This document shows, one piece after another, positions 36,995 through 46,237 of a stretch of DNA of 63,868 nucleotides (position 1 is its first letter; each line of letters begins with the position of its first letter). Made by a program: the position numbers and the translations under genes. Below the pieces are notes generated by a model. The model was not told the origin of the DNA, did no database searches, and saw only the letters and a list, made by a program, of their open reading frames with translations. This stretch comes from Schleiferia thermophila (lineage in GTDB: Bacteria; Bacteroidota; Bacteroidia; Flavobacteriales; Schleiferiaceae): positions 1 through 63,868 of the forward strand of contig NZ_QPJS01000006.1 in NCBI RefSeq assembly GCF_003337435.1, written 5' to 3'.

Positions 36995-37120
36995 ATGGGA
37001 AAGGGAGATTTAAAGACTAAAAGAGGTAAAATCCACCGTGGTACCTATGGCAAAAGAAGGCCTAGCAAAAAGAAAAAAAACACCCAAAATCCTGCTAGGC
37101 CCGCACAAGCAAGCGCCTGA
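36995..37120 (+). CDS. 30S ribosomal protein THX
   Basis: A 41-aa, very basic protein. It begins MGKGDLKTKRGKIHRGTYG and continues KRRPSKKKK, matching bacterial THX (bTHX), which binds the head of the 30S subunit and stabilises RNA contacts. The ATG at 36995 is the family start; a longer frame from 36929 runs through the promoter and is not credible. The C-terminus (NPARPAQASA) is longer and less basic than the shortest THX. An intrinsic terminator overlaps the stop codon. Confidence 0.92.
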   Translation: MGKGDLKTKRGKIHRGTYGKRRPSKKKKNTQNPARPAQASA

Positions 37121-37140
37121 AAAGGCGCTTTGTTGTTTTT
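37111..37140 (+). terminator. Intrinsic terminator overlapping the THX stop
   Basis: AAGCGCC (37111-37117) pairs with GGCGCTT (37124-37130) over TGAAAA, followed by TGTTGTTTTT. The TGA stop codon itself forms the start of the loop, so the 5' arm is coding sequence. Confidence 0.85.
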
Positions 37141-37810
37141 ATTCTTAAGATCGGAAAAGAATCCAGTCGCCTCCTGACCTACGGACATTTACTGAAAATG
37201 ACTTTGTACTATGTCGCCGGATTTGCTGGTGATCAACGGGTATTCAACTCATAGCGGATAAAGAGCACATGCATCAGTGTAGCCGGAAACCAATCTCCTC
37301 CTCCGGCCATCGAACATCTCCCGAATAAGATGCTGAAAACAAAAACAGAAAATACAATCTTTATTTCTATAAAATGTTGATGATGGACAACCAACCGCTC
37401 TGCAGCCAACGGGTCTATCGGATATTTTCGTGCCATATGCAGGCTTTGATTGTAAGGCATGCCTGCAATGCATCCAGGCCCAAAAAATGGAAAAAATCTT
37501 CCGCATGCTGGTCTCCTTAAGCCACACTTTCCTCACCGGCTGATGGAAGGGAGCGAAACAGATTTTCCAGAAAAACGGAAAATTCCCTGAAAACAGTAAA
37601 AAATCATATCCTTTCCGATAAATAAGCCCAACCTTGAATCTGGTAGGAGACTTCCCCGACCAGGGGTTTTTCCATGTACATCATCGTCCAAATACCTAAT
37701 CGCAATCTTACTGATTAAATATTTATGCGTACGGGGAATTTTAAGGAATCTCAAACCAGTTAAAAAAGTTAATTTGCACCCATCTTTTTTCTCACCGAAA
37801 AAAACATCCG
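37141..37810. other. Gene-free region before the M16 genes
   Basis: 670 bases with only short frames lacking family features. Just before the M16 gene is TTAATTTG (one mismatch to TAnnTTTG) about 35 bases from the ATG, a possible weak promoter. No RNA gene or repeat recognised. Confidence 0.55.
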
Positions 37811-39130
37811 ATGAAAAAATTCAATAATCTAATTCTTTTAGTCATTATGACGCACTTTGCCATAGGTCAAACCCAGATCGATATTCGTAAAACAGAACTG
37901 AGCAACGGACTGAGGGTAATCATGCATCGCGACAATACCATGCCCATTGTAGCCGTTGGAGTGTTGTATAAGGTTGGCTCTAAAAATGAGCTTCCCGGGC
38001 GTTCGGGCTTTGCACATTTTTTTGAACATCTGATGTTTGAGGGGAGCGAACACATCGCAAGAGGAGAGTTTATGAAACTCATTCAAGCATCAGGAGGTGT
38101 CAACAATGCGTACACCACTCATGACAAAACCTACTATTATGAAGTCCTGCCCAGCAATCAGCTCGAAATGGCCTTATGGATGGAAAGCGAAAGAATGCTC
38201 CATGCCAAAATTGATACCATAGGTGTGGAAACTCAAAGAGAAGTAGTAAAAGAAGAAAAGCGCCTTCGAATCGACAATCAGCCGTATATGTCCTTTCAGG
38301 AAAACCTTTTCAAACGCGCCTACAAAATCCATCCCTACAAAAGCGTTCCTATTGGCACCATGGAAGACCTCAATGCCGCCAGACTTGAAGAGTTTATGGA
38401 TTTCTACAAAACCTTTTATGTCCCTGAAAATGCTGTACTCGTAATTGCCGGGGACATTGAATACGACAATGCCGAAGCATTGGTCAGAAAATATTTTGAA
38501 GACATCCCGCGCGGTGGACGAACCATACCCAGACCTGATGTGACCGAACCACCCCTTGAAGGCCAAATCGTCGATACCATCTACGACGACATACAACTAC
38601 CTGCTGTATTTGTAGCGTACCGCATGCCATCGAAAAATTCAGACGATGCCCTGGCGCTAAGCCTAGTAAGCCGCCTGCTCAGCACAGGAAACAGCTCACG
38701 ACTTCGTAAAAAACTCGTCGATGAACAGCAAATTGCGCTCGAAGTAGTTGCTTTTCCCTACGACCTGGAAGATGGAGGGCTTTTCATTACCCTGGCTTTG
38801 GCCAATTTTGGTAAAGATCCCTTGGATATCCTGAACAGCATGAATGCTGAAATTGAAAAAGTTAGAAGTGAGAAAATATCCGACCGCGAATTCCAAAAGC
38901 TTCTCAATCAATTTGAAAATCAACAAATCAGTCAAATGGGAAGCATGCAGGGTATAGCAGACCTGCTGGCCGAATATGAAGTGTTTTATGGCGATGCCAA
39001 CCTGATCAACACCATGAGCCAAAAAATAGCTGCCATCACTCCCGAAGACCTGATGCGGGTAGCCAATGCCTACCTCGATCCCAGCAAAAGAATTGTACTC
39101 TACTATCTACCCAAAACCTCTCAACCATAA
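37811..39130 (+). CDS. M16 zinc metallopeptidase, active subunit
   Basis: A 439-aa exported pitrilysin-family peptidase. The signal peptide is MKKFNNLILLVIMTHFAIGQ. The inverted zinc site HFFEH spans residues 69-73, followed by the downstream glutamate region (WMESERML). The second M16_C half has PYKSVPIGTMEDLNA and YVPENAVLVIAGDI. It should degrade peptides in the periplasm. The next gene, four bases on, encodes an M16 protein without the zinc motif, so the pair likely forms an active/inactive heterodimer like known two-subunit M16B enzymes. Confidence 0.93.
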   Translation: MKKFNNLILLVIMTHFAIGQTQIDIRKTELSNGLRVIMHRDNTMPIVAVGVLYKVGSKNELPGRSGFAHFFEHLMFEGSEHIARGEFMKLIQASGGVNNAYTTHDKTYYYEVLPSNQLEMALWMESERMLHAKIDTIGVETQREVVKEEKRLRIDNQPYMSFQENLFKRAYKIHPYKSVPIGTMEDLNAARLEEFMDFYKTFYVPENAVLVIAGDIEYDNAEALVRKYFEDIPRGGRTIPRPDVTEPPLEGQIVDTIYDDIQLPAVFVAYRMPSKNSDDALALSLVSRLLSTGNSSRLRKKLVDEQQIALEVVAFPYDLEDGGLFITLALANFGKDPLDILNSMNAEIEKVRSEKISDREFQKLLNQFENQQISQMGSMQGIADLLAEYEVFYGDANLINTMSQKIAAITPEDLMRVANAYLDPSKRIVLYYLPKTSQP

Positions 39131-39134
39131 TTCA

Positions 39135-41219
39135 ATGAAAAATATTTTTCACACAATACTTACAGCAGTGATGATGACAGGTGTAACCATGGCGCAGACA
39201 TTGGACAGAAGCAAAAGACCCGAACCCGCTCCTGCCCGCGAAATCCAACTTGGAGACTACAAAACCTTTACTTTGAAAAATGGCCTTAAAGTAATTGTAG
39301 TTGAAAATAAAAAATTGCCGCGATTGAGTCTGAATCTTGTATTCACGTATGACCCGGTACTCGAAGGCGAACGGGCAGGGTTGGGCAATATTACCGGTGA
39401 GCTTATTAAGAACGGCTCCACATCCCTCCCTAAAGAAAAGTTCAATGAAGAAGTAGATTTTATAGGCGCCTCCTTGTCAACTTATTCAACCGGAGCCAAT
39501 ATATCCGGGCTGAGCCGTACGGCCGAAAAACTCTTTCAACTGCTCTCCGAAGTGGTCATTAACCCTGCCATGGCAGCTGAAGACTTTGAGCGCATTAAAC
39601 TGAATGCCATATCCGGAATACAGGCTGCCAAAGATAATCCATCGGCCATCCGAACCAATGTGACCAATGTGGCCTTTTTTGGCAAAAACCATCCATACGG
39701 AGAGGTAGAGACCGAACAATCCGTAGATAAAATCACCCTCGATGATTGCATACGCTTTCATCAGACTTACTTCAGACCCAACACAGCAATTCTTGCTGTA
39801 GTAGGCGATATCAGCCAGAAAGATGCGCGCAAACTCGCTCAAAAATATTTCGGCAGATGGAAAAAAGGGCAGGTTCCGACAGCTAAATACCCCTTCCCAG
39901 CCAGTCCTCAAAGTCCCGTCGTTCATTTCAGCAACAGAAATGCTTCTGTACAATCTGCCATTCATGTAGGTAATGTCATTGACCTGCCACCCGGCCATCC
40001 CGATGCCATCGCGATGCGGATTGCAAACCAGATCCTTGGAGGTCCTGAAGGCAGACTGTTCCTAAACCTGCGGGAAACTAAAGGGTATACCTATGGAGCC
40101 TATTCCAGATACAATACCGACAGAATCGCTGGCAGCTTCTATGCTTCCGCTGAAGTGAGAAACGAAGTGACCGACAGCGCTATCTCCGAAATTATAAAGG
40201 AAATCAAAAGAATGCGCGACGAGCTGGTCACTGAAGCTGAGCTCAATCTGGCAAAAAAATACATATCCGGAACCTTTGGCCTATCGCTTGAAAACCCCCA
40301 GACCATCGCCCGCTTTGCCATTGATATCGAACGCTACAACCTGCCAAAAGACTTCTATAAAAACTACCTGAAAGCCCTCAATGCCGTTACAGCTGAAGAT
40401 GTCCGTACCGTTAGCCGCAAATATTTCAATGTTGACAGAGCTCATATTGTTGTAGTGGGTAAGGCTTCCGATGTAGTGGAAAAACTCAGGACTTTTGGAA
40501 GTATACAGTTTTATGATGCTTTTGGCAATGAAATCTCTGCATCTGGGCCAGCAGTAGCCGACATGAACATAAGCCCTGAGCAAATCATCCGAAACTACAT
40601 CGCAGCCATCGGATCTGAGCAGGTGATAAACTCAATCAAAGATATCACCACCGAATACAGTGCAGAAATAACTGGAATGCCCTTCAAAGGCAAATTCATC
40701 ACCAAGCGACTGTTGACCAACCCACCCATGATGAGTAATGAATTACTCGTAGATGGAATGGGCTCGCTCCAAAGAACTGTTTATAACGGAAAAAAAGCCC
40801 GTACTACATCCATGATGGGCGACTCAGACATCCCCGATGAGCAGCTCGATGATCTTCGCCAGCAGGCCATGTTGGTCGGAGAATCTCTATATCTCAATCC
40901 GGAATATTCATTGAAATTGACAGGCGTGGAAAACATCGATGGACGCCCTGCTTATGCACTCGAAGTCAAAGACAAAAGAGGTAAAATCACGATGGAATAC
41001 TTCGACACAGAAACTTTCTACAAAGTCCGACAAGAATTCCATATGGAGACTCCCCAGGGCAAGTTGAGTATTTACGTTGAAATGGGAGATTACCGCGATG
41101 TTCAAGGGCTGAAAATACCGGGAAAAATCCGCCAGGGACAGGGCAATCAGTCCATCCAACTGACCTTTTCATCCGCTCAAATCAACAGCGGGCTTAAACC
41201 TGAAGATTTTAAACTCTGA
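39135..41219 (+). CDS. M16-like inactive subunit fused to a LolA-like C-terminal domain
   Basis: A 694-aa exported protein. ATG 39135 opens the signal peptide (MKNIFHTILTAVMMTGVTMA); the longer frame overlaps the previous gene and is unlike a leader. Residues ~35-480 are an M16 fold, but where HxxEH should lie the sequence reads RAGLGNITGELIKNG, so the zinc site is absent. The R/Y element of the C-half is kept (GPEGRLFLNLRETKGYTYGAYS). From ~505 to the end is a separate domain (IIRNYIAAIGSEQVINSIKDI...) resembling outer-membrane lipoprotein-sorting (LolA-like) domains. It is the partner of the active M16 upstream. The C-terminal domain probably binds lipid or peptide; this is inference. Confidence 0.88.
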   Translation: MKNIFHTILTAVMMTGVTMAQTLDRSKRPEPAPAREIQLGDYKTFTLKNGLKVIVVENKKLPRLSLNLVFTYDPVLEGERAGLGNITGELIKNGSTSLPKEKFNEEVDFIGASLSTYSTGANISGLSRTAEKLFQLLSEVVINPAMAAEDFERIKLNAISGIQAAKDNPSAIRTNVTNVAFFGKNHPYGEVETEQSVDKITLDDCIRFHQTYFRPNTAILAVVGDISQKDARKLAQKYFGRWKKGQVPTAKYPFPASPQSPVVHFSNRNASVQSAIHVGNVIDLPPGHPDAIAMRIANQILGGPEGRLFLNLRETKGYTYGAYSRYNTDRIAGSFYASAEVRNEVTDSAISEIIKEIKRMRDELVTEAELNLAKKYISGTFGLSLENPQTIARFAIDIERYNLPKDFYKNYLKALNAVTAEDVRTVSRKYFNVDRAHIVVVGKASDVVEKLRTFGSIQFYDAFGNEISASGPAVADMNISPEQIIRNYIAAIGSEQVINSIKDITTEYSAEITGMPFKGKFITKRLLTNPPMMSNELLVDGMGSLQRTVYNGKKARTTSMMGDSDIPDEQLDDLRQQAMLVGESLYLNPEYSLKLTGVENIDGRPAYALEVKDKRGKITMEYFDTETFYKVRQEFHMETPQGKLSIYVEMGDYRDVQGLKIPGKIRQGQGNQSIQLTFSSAQINSGLKPEDFKL

Positions 41220-41239
41220 TTCCAATTTATAAGGCAACC

Positions 41240-41280
41240 ACCGCTTCCTTCCTGAAGGAAAGAAGCGGTTCCTTGTTTCT
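41240..41280 (+). terminator. Probable terminator after the M16 pair
   Basis: ACCGCTTC (41240-41247) pairs with GAAGCGGT (41262-41269), with an inner TTCC/GGAA over TGAA. The downstream tract TCCTTGTTTCT is only partly T-rich, so efficiency is uncertain. Confidence 0.55.
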
Positions 41281-41327
41281 CAATGCTCTTATTTTATTGA
41301 CCTATCACCGACCTTTCCGGTAATCTT

Positions 41328-41335
41328 TACTTTTG
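41328..41335 (+). promoter_or_regulatory. -7 box of the aminopeptidase transcript
   Basis: TACTTTTG matches TAnnTTTG and lies 29 bases before the ATG at 41365, after the M16 terminator. Confidence 0.5.
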
Positions 41336-41364
41336 TGGCCTTCTTAACTAAAAAAAATTAGCCT

Positions 41365-42765
41365 ATGAAATTTACCAACAAGCATGTTGAGAATGTAAAT
41401 TTCCAAATAACATGTACTACAGAAGAAAAAATTCAATCGACACTCAACCCCTCAGAGCGCAAATACTTTGCTCAGAAGGATGTAAAGTTTATTCGACAGG
41501 ATAGCCGGTGGTTGGTGAAAATGCCTGAAACATCCCTTGCTGAGCCAGAAGCCTTGGAATGGTGCAGAGTAACAGGTTCAGAACTGGTACCTGAACTGGA
41601 AAAGTGGACCGATGGAGCAATAATTATTAATGGCCCTGAGAAGTTTGTTCTGGCTCTGGCAGAAGGTATAGCCCTGGGAAGTTACAGGTTTTCCCGATAT
41701 CTGAGTAAAAAGCCAGAAGTACGGCTAAGCCAAATGATTTTACCAGAAGTAACCGACCAAAATATCAGATACTTGACGGCACTGACCGAGGCAGTTTATG
41801 CTACTCGTGATCTGGTCAACACTCCAGTGATGGACATGAATGCTTCCGACCTCGCCGGATATTCCGTACAACTTGGCAAAAAGCTCAATTTCTCGGTAGA
41901 AATTTTTGAAAAGAAAAAAATTGAAGCGCTCAAAATGGGGGGCTTGCTTGGCGTAAATAAAGGATCAATTGACCCTCCTACCTTCACGGTTTTGGAATAC
42001 AAGCCTACCAACGCTGTCAACGATAAACCCATAGTACTGGTAGGAAAAGGGGTAATGTTTGATACGGGTGGACTTAGTCTGAAACCGACACCCGGATCGA
42101 TGGACAGCATGAAAAGCGATATGAGCGGAGCAGCTGCAGTGCTTGGTGTTTTCCATGCAGTAGCTGCATTGGAGTTGCCCATTTTTCTGGCAGGGCTTAT
42201 TCCGGCTACTGACAACAGACCGGGTGAAAATGCCCTCACACCAGGTGATGTGATTACTATGTACGACGGCACCACAGTGGAAGTGCTGAATACCGACGCC
42301 GAAGGCCGTCTGATCCTGGCTGATGCTCTGGCATATGCTAAAAAATATGAACCTGTTTTGGCCATCGATCTCGCTACTCTCACAGGGGCAGCCGTGATGG
42401 CTGTGAGCAAGCATGCCAACGTGGTGATGGGCACTGCCGATGAACATACTTTCCACCTGTTGGAAAAGGCAGGATATGCTGTTTACGAACGCTGTGTAAG
42501 GTTGCCTCTCTGGAAAGAATACAAAGACATGCTCAAAAGCCAGATTGCCGACCTTAAAAATATCGGTGGGCGCGAAGCCGGGGCAATTACAGCAGGCAAG
42601 TTTCTGGAACATTTTACCGCTTATCCATGGATTCACATTGATATAGCTCCTACAGCATTTTTAGAGGATAATGGCAATGCATACCGGGGCAAGGGTGGAA
42701 CCGGTACAGGGGTGCGTCTGCTGGTCGAATTTCTCAAATACTGGATTGATGAGTACCGTAATTAA
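41365..42765 (+). CDS. Leucyl aminopeptidase, M17 family
   Basis: A 466-aa cytoplasmic aminopeptidase with two metal ions. The C-terminal catalytic domain shows VGKGVMFDTGGLSLKP (metal lysine and aspartate), MKSDMSGAAAVLG and the family signature NTDAEGRLILADALAYA. The N-terminal ~150 residues form the non-catalytic macro-like domain. Full length for M17. PdxA begins inside its last codons, overlapping by 17 bases, so they form one transcript. Confidence 0.93.
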   Translation: MKFTNKHVENVNFQITCTTEEKIQSTLNPSERKYFAQKDVKFIRQDSRWLVKMPETSLAEPEALEWCRVTGSELVPELEKWTDGAIIINGPEKFVLALAEGIALGSYRFSRYLSKKPEVRLSQMILPEVTDQNIRYLTALTEAVYATRDLVNTPVMDMNASDLAGYSVQLGKKLNFSVEIFEKKKIEALKMGGLLGVNKGSIDPPTFTVLEYKPTNAVNDKPIVLVGKGVMFDTGGLSLKPTPGSMDSMKSDMSGAAAVLGVFHAVAALELPIFLAGLIPATDNRPGENALTPGDVITMYDGTTVEVLNTDAEGRLILADALAYAKKYEPVLAIDLATLTGAAVMAVSKHANVVMGTADEHTFHLLEKAGYAVYERCVRLPLWKEYKDMLKSQIADLKNIGGREAGAITAGKFLEHFTAYPWIHIDIAPTAFLEDNGNAYRGKGGTGTGVRLLVEFLKYWIDEYRN

Positions 42766-43828
42766 ACCCGTACTTGGCATTACCTGCGGGGATCTCAATG
42801 GCATCGGCCTGGAAGTCATCATTAAAACCATGCTTGATAATCGGGTTACTGAGTTGTGCACTCCAGTGTTGTTTGCTTCCTCCAAGGTGGTCTCTTATCA
42901 TCGAAAAGCACTCAACATCACAGATTTCAGCTTCAACATCATCAACGATATATCCCAGCTTAATCCCAAAAGACCCAATCTTCTGAATGCATGGAAGGAA
43001 GAGGTTACATTGGAATTTGGCAAGCCAGATCCAAATGTAGGTAAGTTTGCGGTAAGGTCCCTGATGGCTGCAGTTCAGGCACTTAAATCAGGTACCATTG
43101 ATGCCGTAGTCACTGCCCCTATCAACAAGCACGTCACCCAAAGTGAGGAATTCAGATTTCCAGGGCATACGGAGTTTTTTGAGCATCACTTTGACGGTAC
43201 ATCGATGATGATCTTGTGCAGTGAGCAGATTCGCATTACACCGCTTACGGTCCACGTGCCCCTGTCCAAGGTACCAGCCATGATTACAGAAGAGATACTT
43301 TTGGATACTATCGCCAGGTTTGAGCGAAGTCTGAAGATTGACTTTGGCGTTCGTAAGCCAAAAATTGCAGTGTTGGGTCTCAATCCTCATGCTGGCGATA
43401 CGGGCCTAATTGGTTTGGAAGAAGTCACGACCATAACACCGGCTATTGAAAAGGCTTTTAATACAGGTATCCTCGTCTATGGGCCATTTTCAGCTGATGG
43501 ATTTTTCGGCAGTGGACACTATAAAAAATTTGACGGTATTATCAGCATGTATCACGATCAGGGGCTTATTCCCTTTAAACTGATGGCCTTTGAGCAAGGT
43601 GTTAATTTTACAGCTGGGCTTAGCATTGTACGTACATCGCCCGACCATGGGCCGGCATACGACATTGCCGGAAAGGGATTGGCGGATGAAAACAGTTTTA
43701 AACAGGCAGTCTGGACAGCTTTAGACGTATTGAAAAACAGGAAGCTGCACAAAGAAATAACCACAAATCCGCTGCCCTATGGCCAACAGAAAAGCAGTCC
43801 GGAGGAAGATGTTGTGCTTGATATCTAA
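42749..43828 (+). CDS. pdxA: 4-hydroxythreonine-4-phosphate dehydrogenase
   Basis: A 359-aa enzyme of the pyridoxal 5'-phosphate pathway, oxidising 4-phosphohydroxy-threonine with NAD. It begins LGITCGDLNGIGLEVIIK. Other motifs are VVTAPINKH, FPGHTEFFEHHF with metal-binding histidine, LGLNPHAGDTGLIGLEE, GPFSADGFFG, MYHDQGLIPFK and TSPDHGPAYDIAGKG. The ATG at 42749 gives the family N-terminus; the frame reaching 42671 adds 26 unrelated residues. Overlaps the aminopeptidase by 17 bases. Confidence 0.95.
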   Translation: MSTVIKPVLGITCGDLNGIGLEVIIKTMLDNRVTELCTPVLFASSKVVSYHRKALNITDFSFNIINDISQLNPKRPNLLNAWKEEVTLEFGKPDPNVGKFAVRSLMAAVQALKSGTIDAVVTAPINKHVTQSEEFRFPGHTEFFEHHFDGTSMMILCSEQIRITPLTVHVPLSKVPAMITEEILLDTIARFERSLKIDFGVRKPKIAVLGLNPHAGDTGLIGLEEVTTITPAIEKAFNTGILVYGPFSADGFFGSGHYKKFDGIISMYHDQGLIPFKLMAFEQGVNFTAGLSIVRTSPDHGPAYDIAGKGLADENSFKQAVWTALDVLKNRKLHKEITTNPLPYGQQKSSPEEDVVLDI

Positions 43829-43841
43829 CTCAGTTTTTTGA

Positions 43842-45035
43842 TTGCCAGTGAAGGCCAGGTATCTCACACGCACAATTTGGGTGCTATCGCTCGTGAGTTT
43901 ATTTACTGACGTGGCCAGTGAGATGATTTACCCGATTCTTCCCGTCTATTTGCAGTCAATAGGTTATTCGTTTGCTTTCATTGGTGTGCTTGAAGGGGTG
44001 GCCGAAGCCACTGCAGGGCTGAGCAAAGGATTTTTTGGTCGGTGGTCAGACCAGATTGGCAAGCGACTGCCATTTGTTCGTCTCGGATATGCATTGAGTG
44101 CCCTTTCCAGACCTTTATTGGCCGTCTGGACTCATCCTGCAGGTATCTTTTCTGCCCGCACTGCCGACAGATTTGGCAAAGGTATCCGCACCGCTGCACG
44201 GGATGCTCTGTTGGCTCAAGAGGCTTCACCAGAGCACCGGGGTGCAGTTTTCGGTTTTCACCGTTCGATGGATACTCTCGGTGCAGTATTTGGACCGCTG
44301 CTGGCACTTGGCTTTTTGTTTCTTTTTCCTGGTCAGTATGTCTGGCTTTTGTTCTTAACCTTTATCCCTGGGCTAATTTCTGTTTTTCTCACATTTCTAA
44401 TCAGTGAAAAACCCGTTCATTCGGTTAGTGGCCACATGAGGATCCCATCGTTGCTAGTATCGCTGAGCTATGTCAAATCAGCTCCTAAGCCATACAAAAA
44501 AATCCTTATAGGTCTGATTTTTTTTGCCTTGTTCAATAGTTCAGATATGTTTTTGCTCCTCCGTGTCAAAAGCGCCGGATATTCAGACTATGAAGTGATT
44601 GGGTTTTACATTCTTTTCAACCTCTCGTATGTGCTTCTTGCCTGGCCTGTCGGTATATTGTCTGACAGAGTGGGAAAGAAGTTCGTAACTACAGTTGGTT
44701 TTTTAATTTTTTCATTGGTGTATGCACTATTGGCTATGCAGACAGCCCTGCACGCGATGCTCATCGCCTTTGTTCTATACGGCGGATTTTATGCCTGCAC
44801 CGAAGGCGTAGCCAGGGCATGGATCTCTGACATCATCCCTCATAGAGACCTAGCTACGGCTATTGGAGCGTATACTGCTTTACAAAGCATCAGCCTGATG
44901 CTGGCCAGTTCATTGGCAGGACTGATATGGCAGATGTATGGGCCTGTGCCTGCTCTGTTTGTCAGCGCTTGCGCAGCTTTACTCGTGAGTGTTTATTTCA
45001 GTCTTGTAATGCGCTCGAACCATACCGGTATCTGA
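43842..45035 (+). CDS. Major facilitator superfamily transporter
   Basis: A ~397-aa MFS transporter with about 12 helices. The N-terminal LFTDVASEMIYPILPVYL matches a broad bacterial subgroup of poorly defined MFS efflux proteins; the loop 2/3 motif is GFFGRWSDQIGKR, a variant of GxxxDRxGRR, and the second-half counterpart is GILSDRVGKK. Start is TTG 43842 or GTG 43848; both keep the first helix. It follows pdxA by 13 bases. Substrate unknown. Confidence 0.88.
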   Translation: MPVKARYLTRTIWVLSLVSLFTDVASEMIYPILPVYLQSIGYSFAFIGVLEGVAEATAGLSKGFFGRWSDQIGKRLPFVRLGYALSALSRPLLAVWTHPAGIFSARTADRFGKGIRTAARDALLAQEASPEHRGAVFGFHRSMDTLGAVFGPLLALGFLFLFPGQYVWLLFLTFIPGLISVFLTFLISEKPVHSVSGHMRIPSLLVSLSYVKSAPKPYKKILIGLIFFALFNSSDMFLLLRVKSAGYSDYEVIGFYILFNLSYVLLAWPVGILSDRVGKKFVTTVGFLIFSLVYALLAMQTALHAMLIAFVLYGGFYACTEGVARAWISDIIPHRDLATAIGAYTALQSISLMLASSLAGLIWQMYGPVPALFVSACAALLVSVYFSLVMRSNHTGI

Positions 45036-45054
45036 AGAGGAGGTCTTCAGAATT

Positions 45055-46107
45055 CTAAATACTGGTCTGATATCCGAGGCTTACCGCTACATTCTGAAAC
45101 TTGCCAAACATCAGGTGCGTATTCATAAAAAAGCTCTTCCAGGTCAGAAGTGCTCCAACTCCCGCATTAAAAAACTGATTTGACCGGCTGAAGGACACTG
45201 GATCAGTGACGCTAAATCTCAGGTTTTGCAACACCCCTGCCGGTACACCTAGATAATCTGAAAATGTGTAATTAAACGTTCCCTTGAGGTCGGCGCTGCT
45301 TACGTTATTTATGTAATTTAACTGAATGTACGGTTTTACAAAGCTGAATCTCTTGGTGATCGTCAGGTCAATGGCGTTGGTACGGCTTTCCAGAATGAAT
45401 TGATTGGGATTGGCATCTTCGACAAAATTTTTTCCGACAAATGTCAGCTGGTTAAAACTATATCCCACAATAACATCTATCGGCAGGTCAAACCACCCCA
45501 ATGGATTGTGTTGAAGTGAAAATCCAAACGAACCAAACTGAATATCATCGCCTATAATGGTGGGGATGTATCTGAGCCCGATACCGGTATGGACAGGTAG
45601 CCAGGCCCCTAGCTGCACAGCTGCTGTGGGAATCAGTGTCACTCCAATGTCAAAACCATCATTGGCAGGAATCTCAGCCCTCACATGGTGGCCTCTGATG
45701 GGGTCAAACACGCGGTTGCCATTGTTGTCTGTTACGTAGAAGTAAATTTCATTGTCCGTTTCTCCACCCACGATGGTTGGTAAAATATTGTTGCCTGGAT
45801 TTTTGAGCTCAAAATTTTGAGTTCTATCAAGTGAAAAGAAATCAAAATTTGCCATTGTAATAGGAAGAAATGAAGCACCGGTATTCAGATTGATAGAAAA
45901 GTTGTACGATTTTGAGTTCTCATAAGGCAAGTTCCACAATAGTGGGCTGATATTAGCCGTTCCATCAAAGGCGGGGCGCAGGTACGCTTCAAGATAGCTG
46001 TTCAAATTTTGCTTAAACTCATTCGCGATTCTTTCATTGTTGAACTGGGCCTCTGATGTAGTGGCCACGCTCCAAAGGAGTATTGGAAGTACAATTTTCC
46101 GAATCAT
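45055..46107 (-). CDS. Exported beta-barrel-like protein, unknown function
   Basis: A 350-aa protein with signal peptide MIRKIVLPILLWSVATTSEA (ATG at 46107 preferred over the 17-residue longer frame). The body alternates short beta strands with aromatic-rich turns and ends SLGYQTSI, as in outer-membrane beta barrels. EFKQNLNSYLEAYLRPAFDGTANISP is the most recognisable region and resembles the DUF6588-type proteins of Bacteroidota, from memory. No enzymatic motif. It is convergent with the MFS gene. Confidence 0.78.
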   Translation of the reverse strand: MIRKIVLPILLWSVATTSEAQFNNERIANEFKQNLNSYLEAYLRPAFDGTANISPLLWNLPYENSKSYNFSINLNTGASFLPITMANFDFFSLDRTQNFELKNPGNNILPTIVGGETDNEIYFYVTDNNGNRVFDPIRGHHVRAEIPANDGFDIGVTLIPTAAVQLGAWLPVHTGIGLRYIPTIIGDDIQFGSFGFSLQHNPLGWFDLPIDVIVGYSFNQLTFVGKNFVEDANPNQFILESRTNAIDLTITKRFSFVKPYIQLNYINNVSSADLKGTFNYTFSDYLGVPAGVLQNLRFSVTDPVSFSRSNQFFNAGVGALLTWKSFFMNTHLMFGKFQNVAVSLGYQTSI

Positions 46108-46237
46108 AGCAAGGATATTTGGTTCCAGGTAGATATGTATCTGGTGCACAAATATCAAATAAATTGGTGCAAGCTATCTTTCAGGGTGCTTTTTTTGCAG
46201 AAAGTTTACACTTCTTCCTCACTTTTAATTTGGTTCA

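Noticed and set aside
37233-37754. Short minus-strand frames between THX and the M16 gene
   Set aside because: No domain features or promoter, and two overlapping frames over the same bases.
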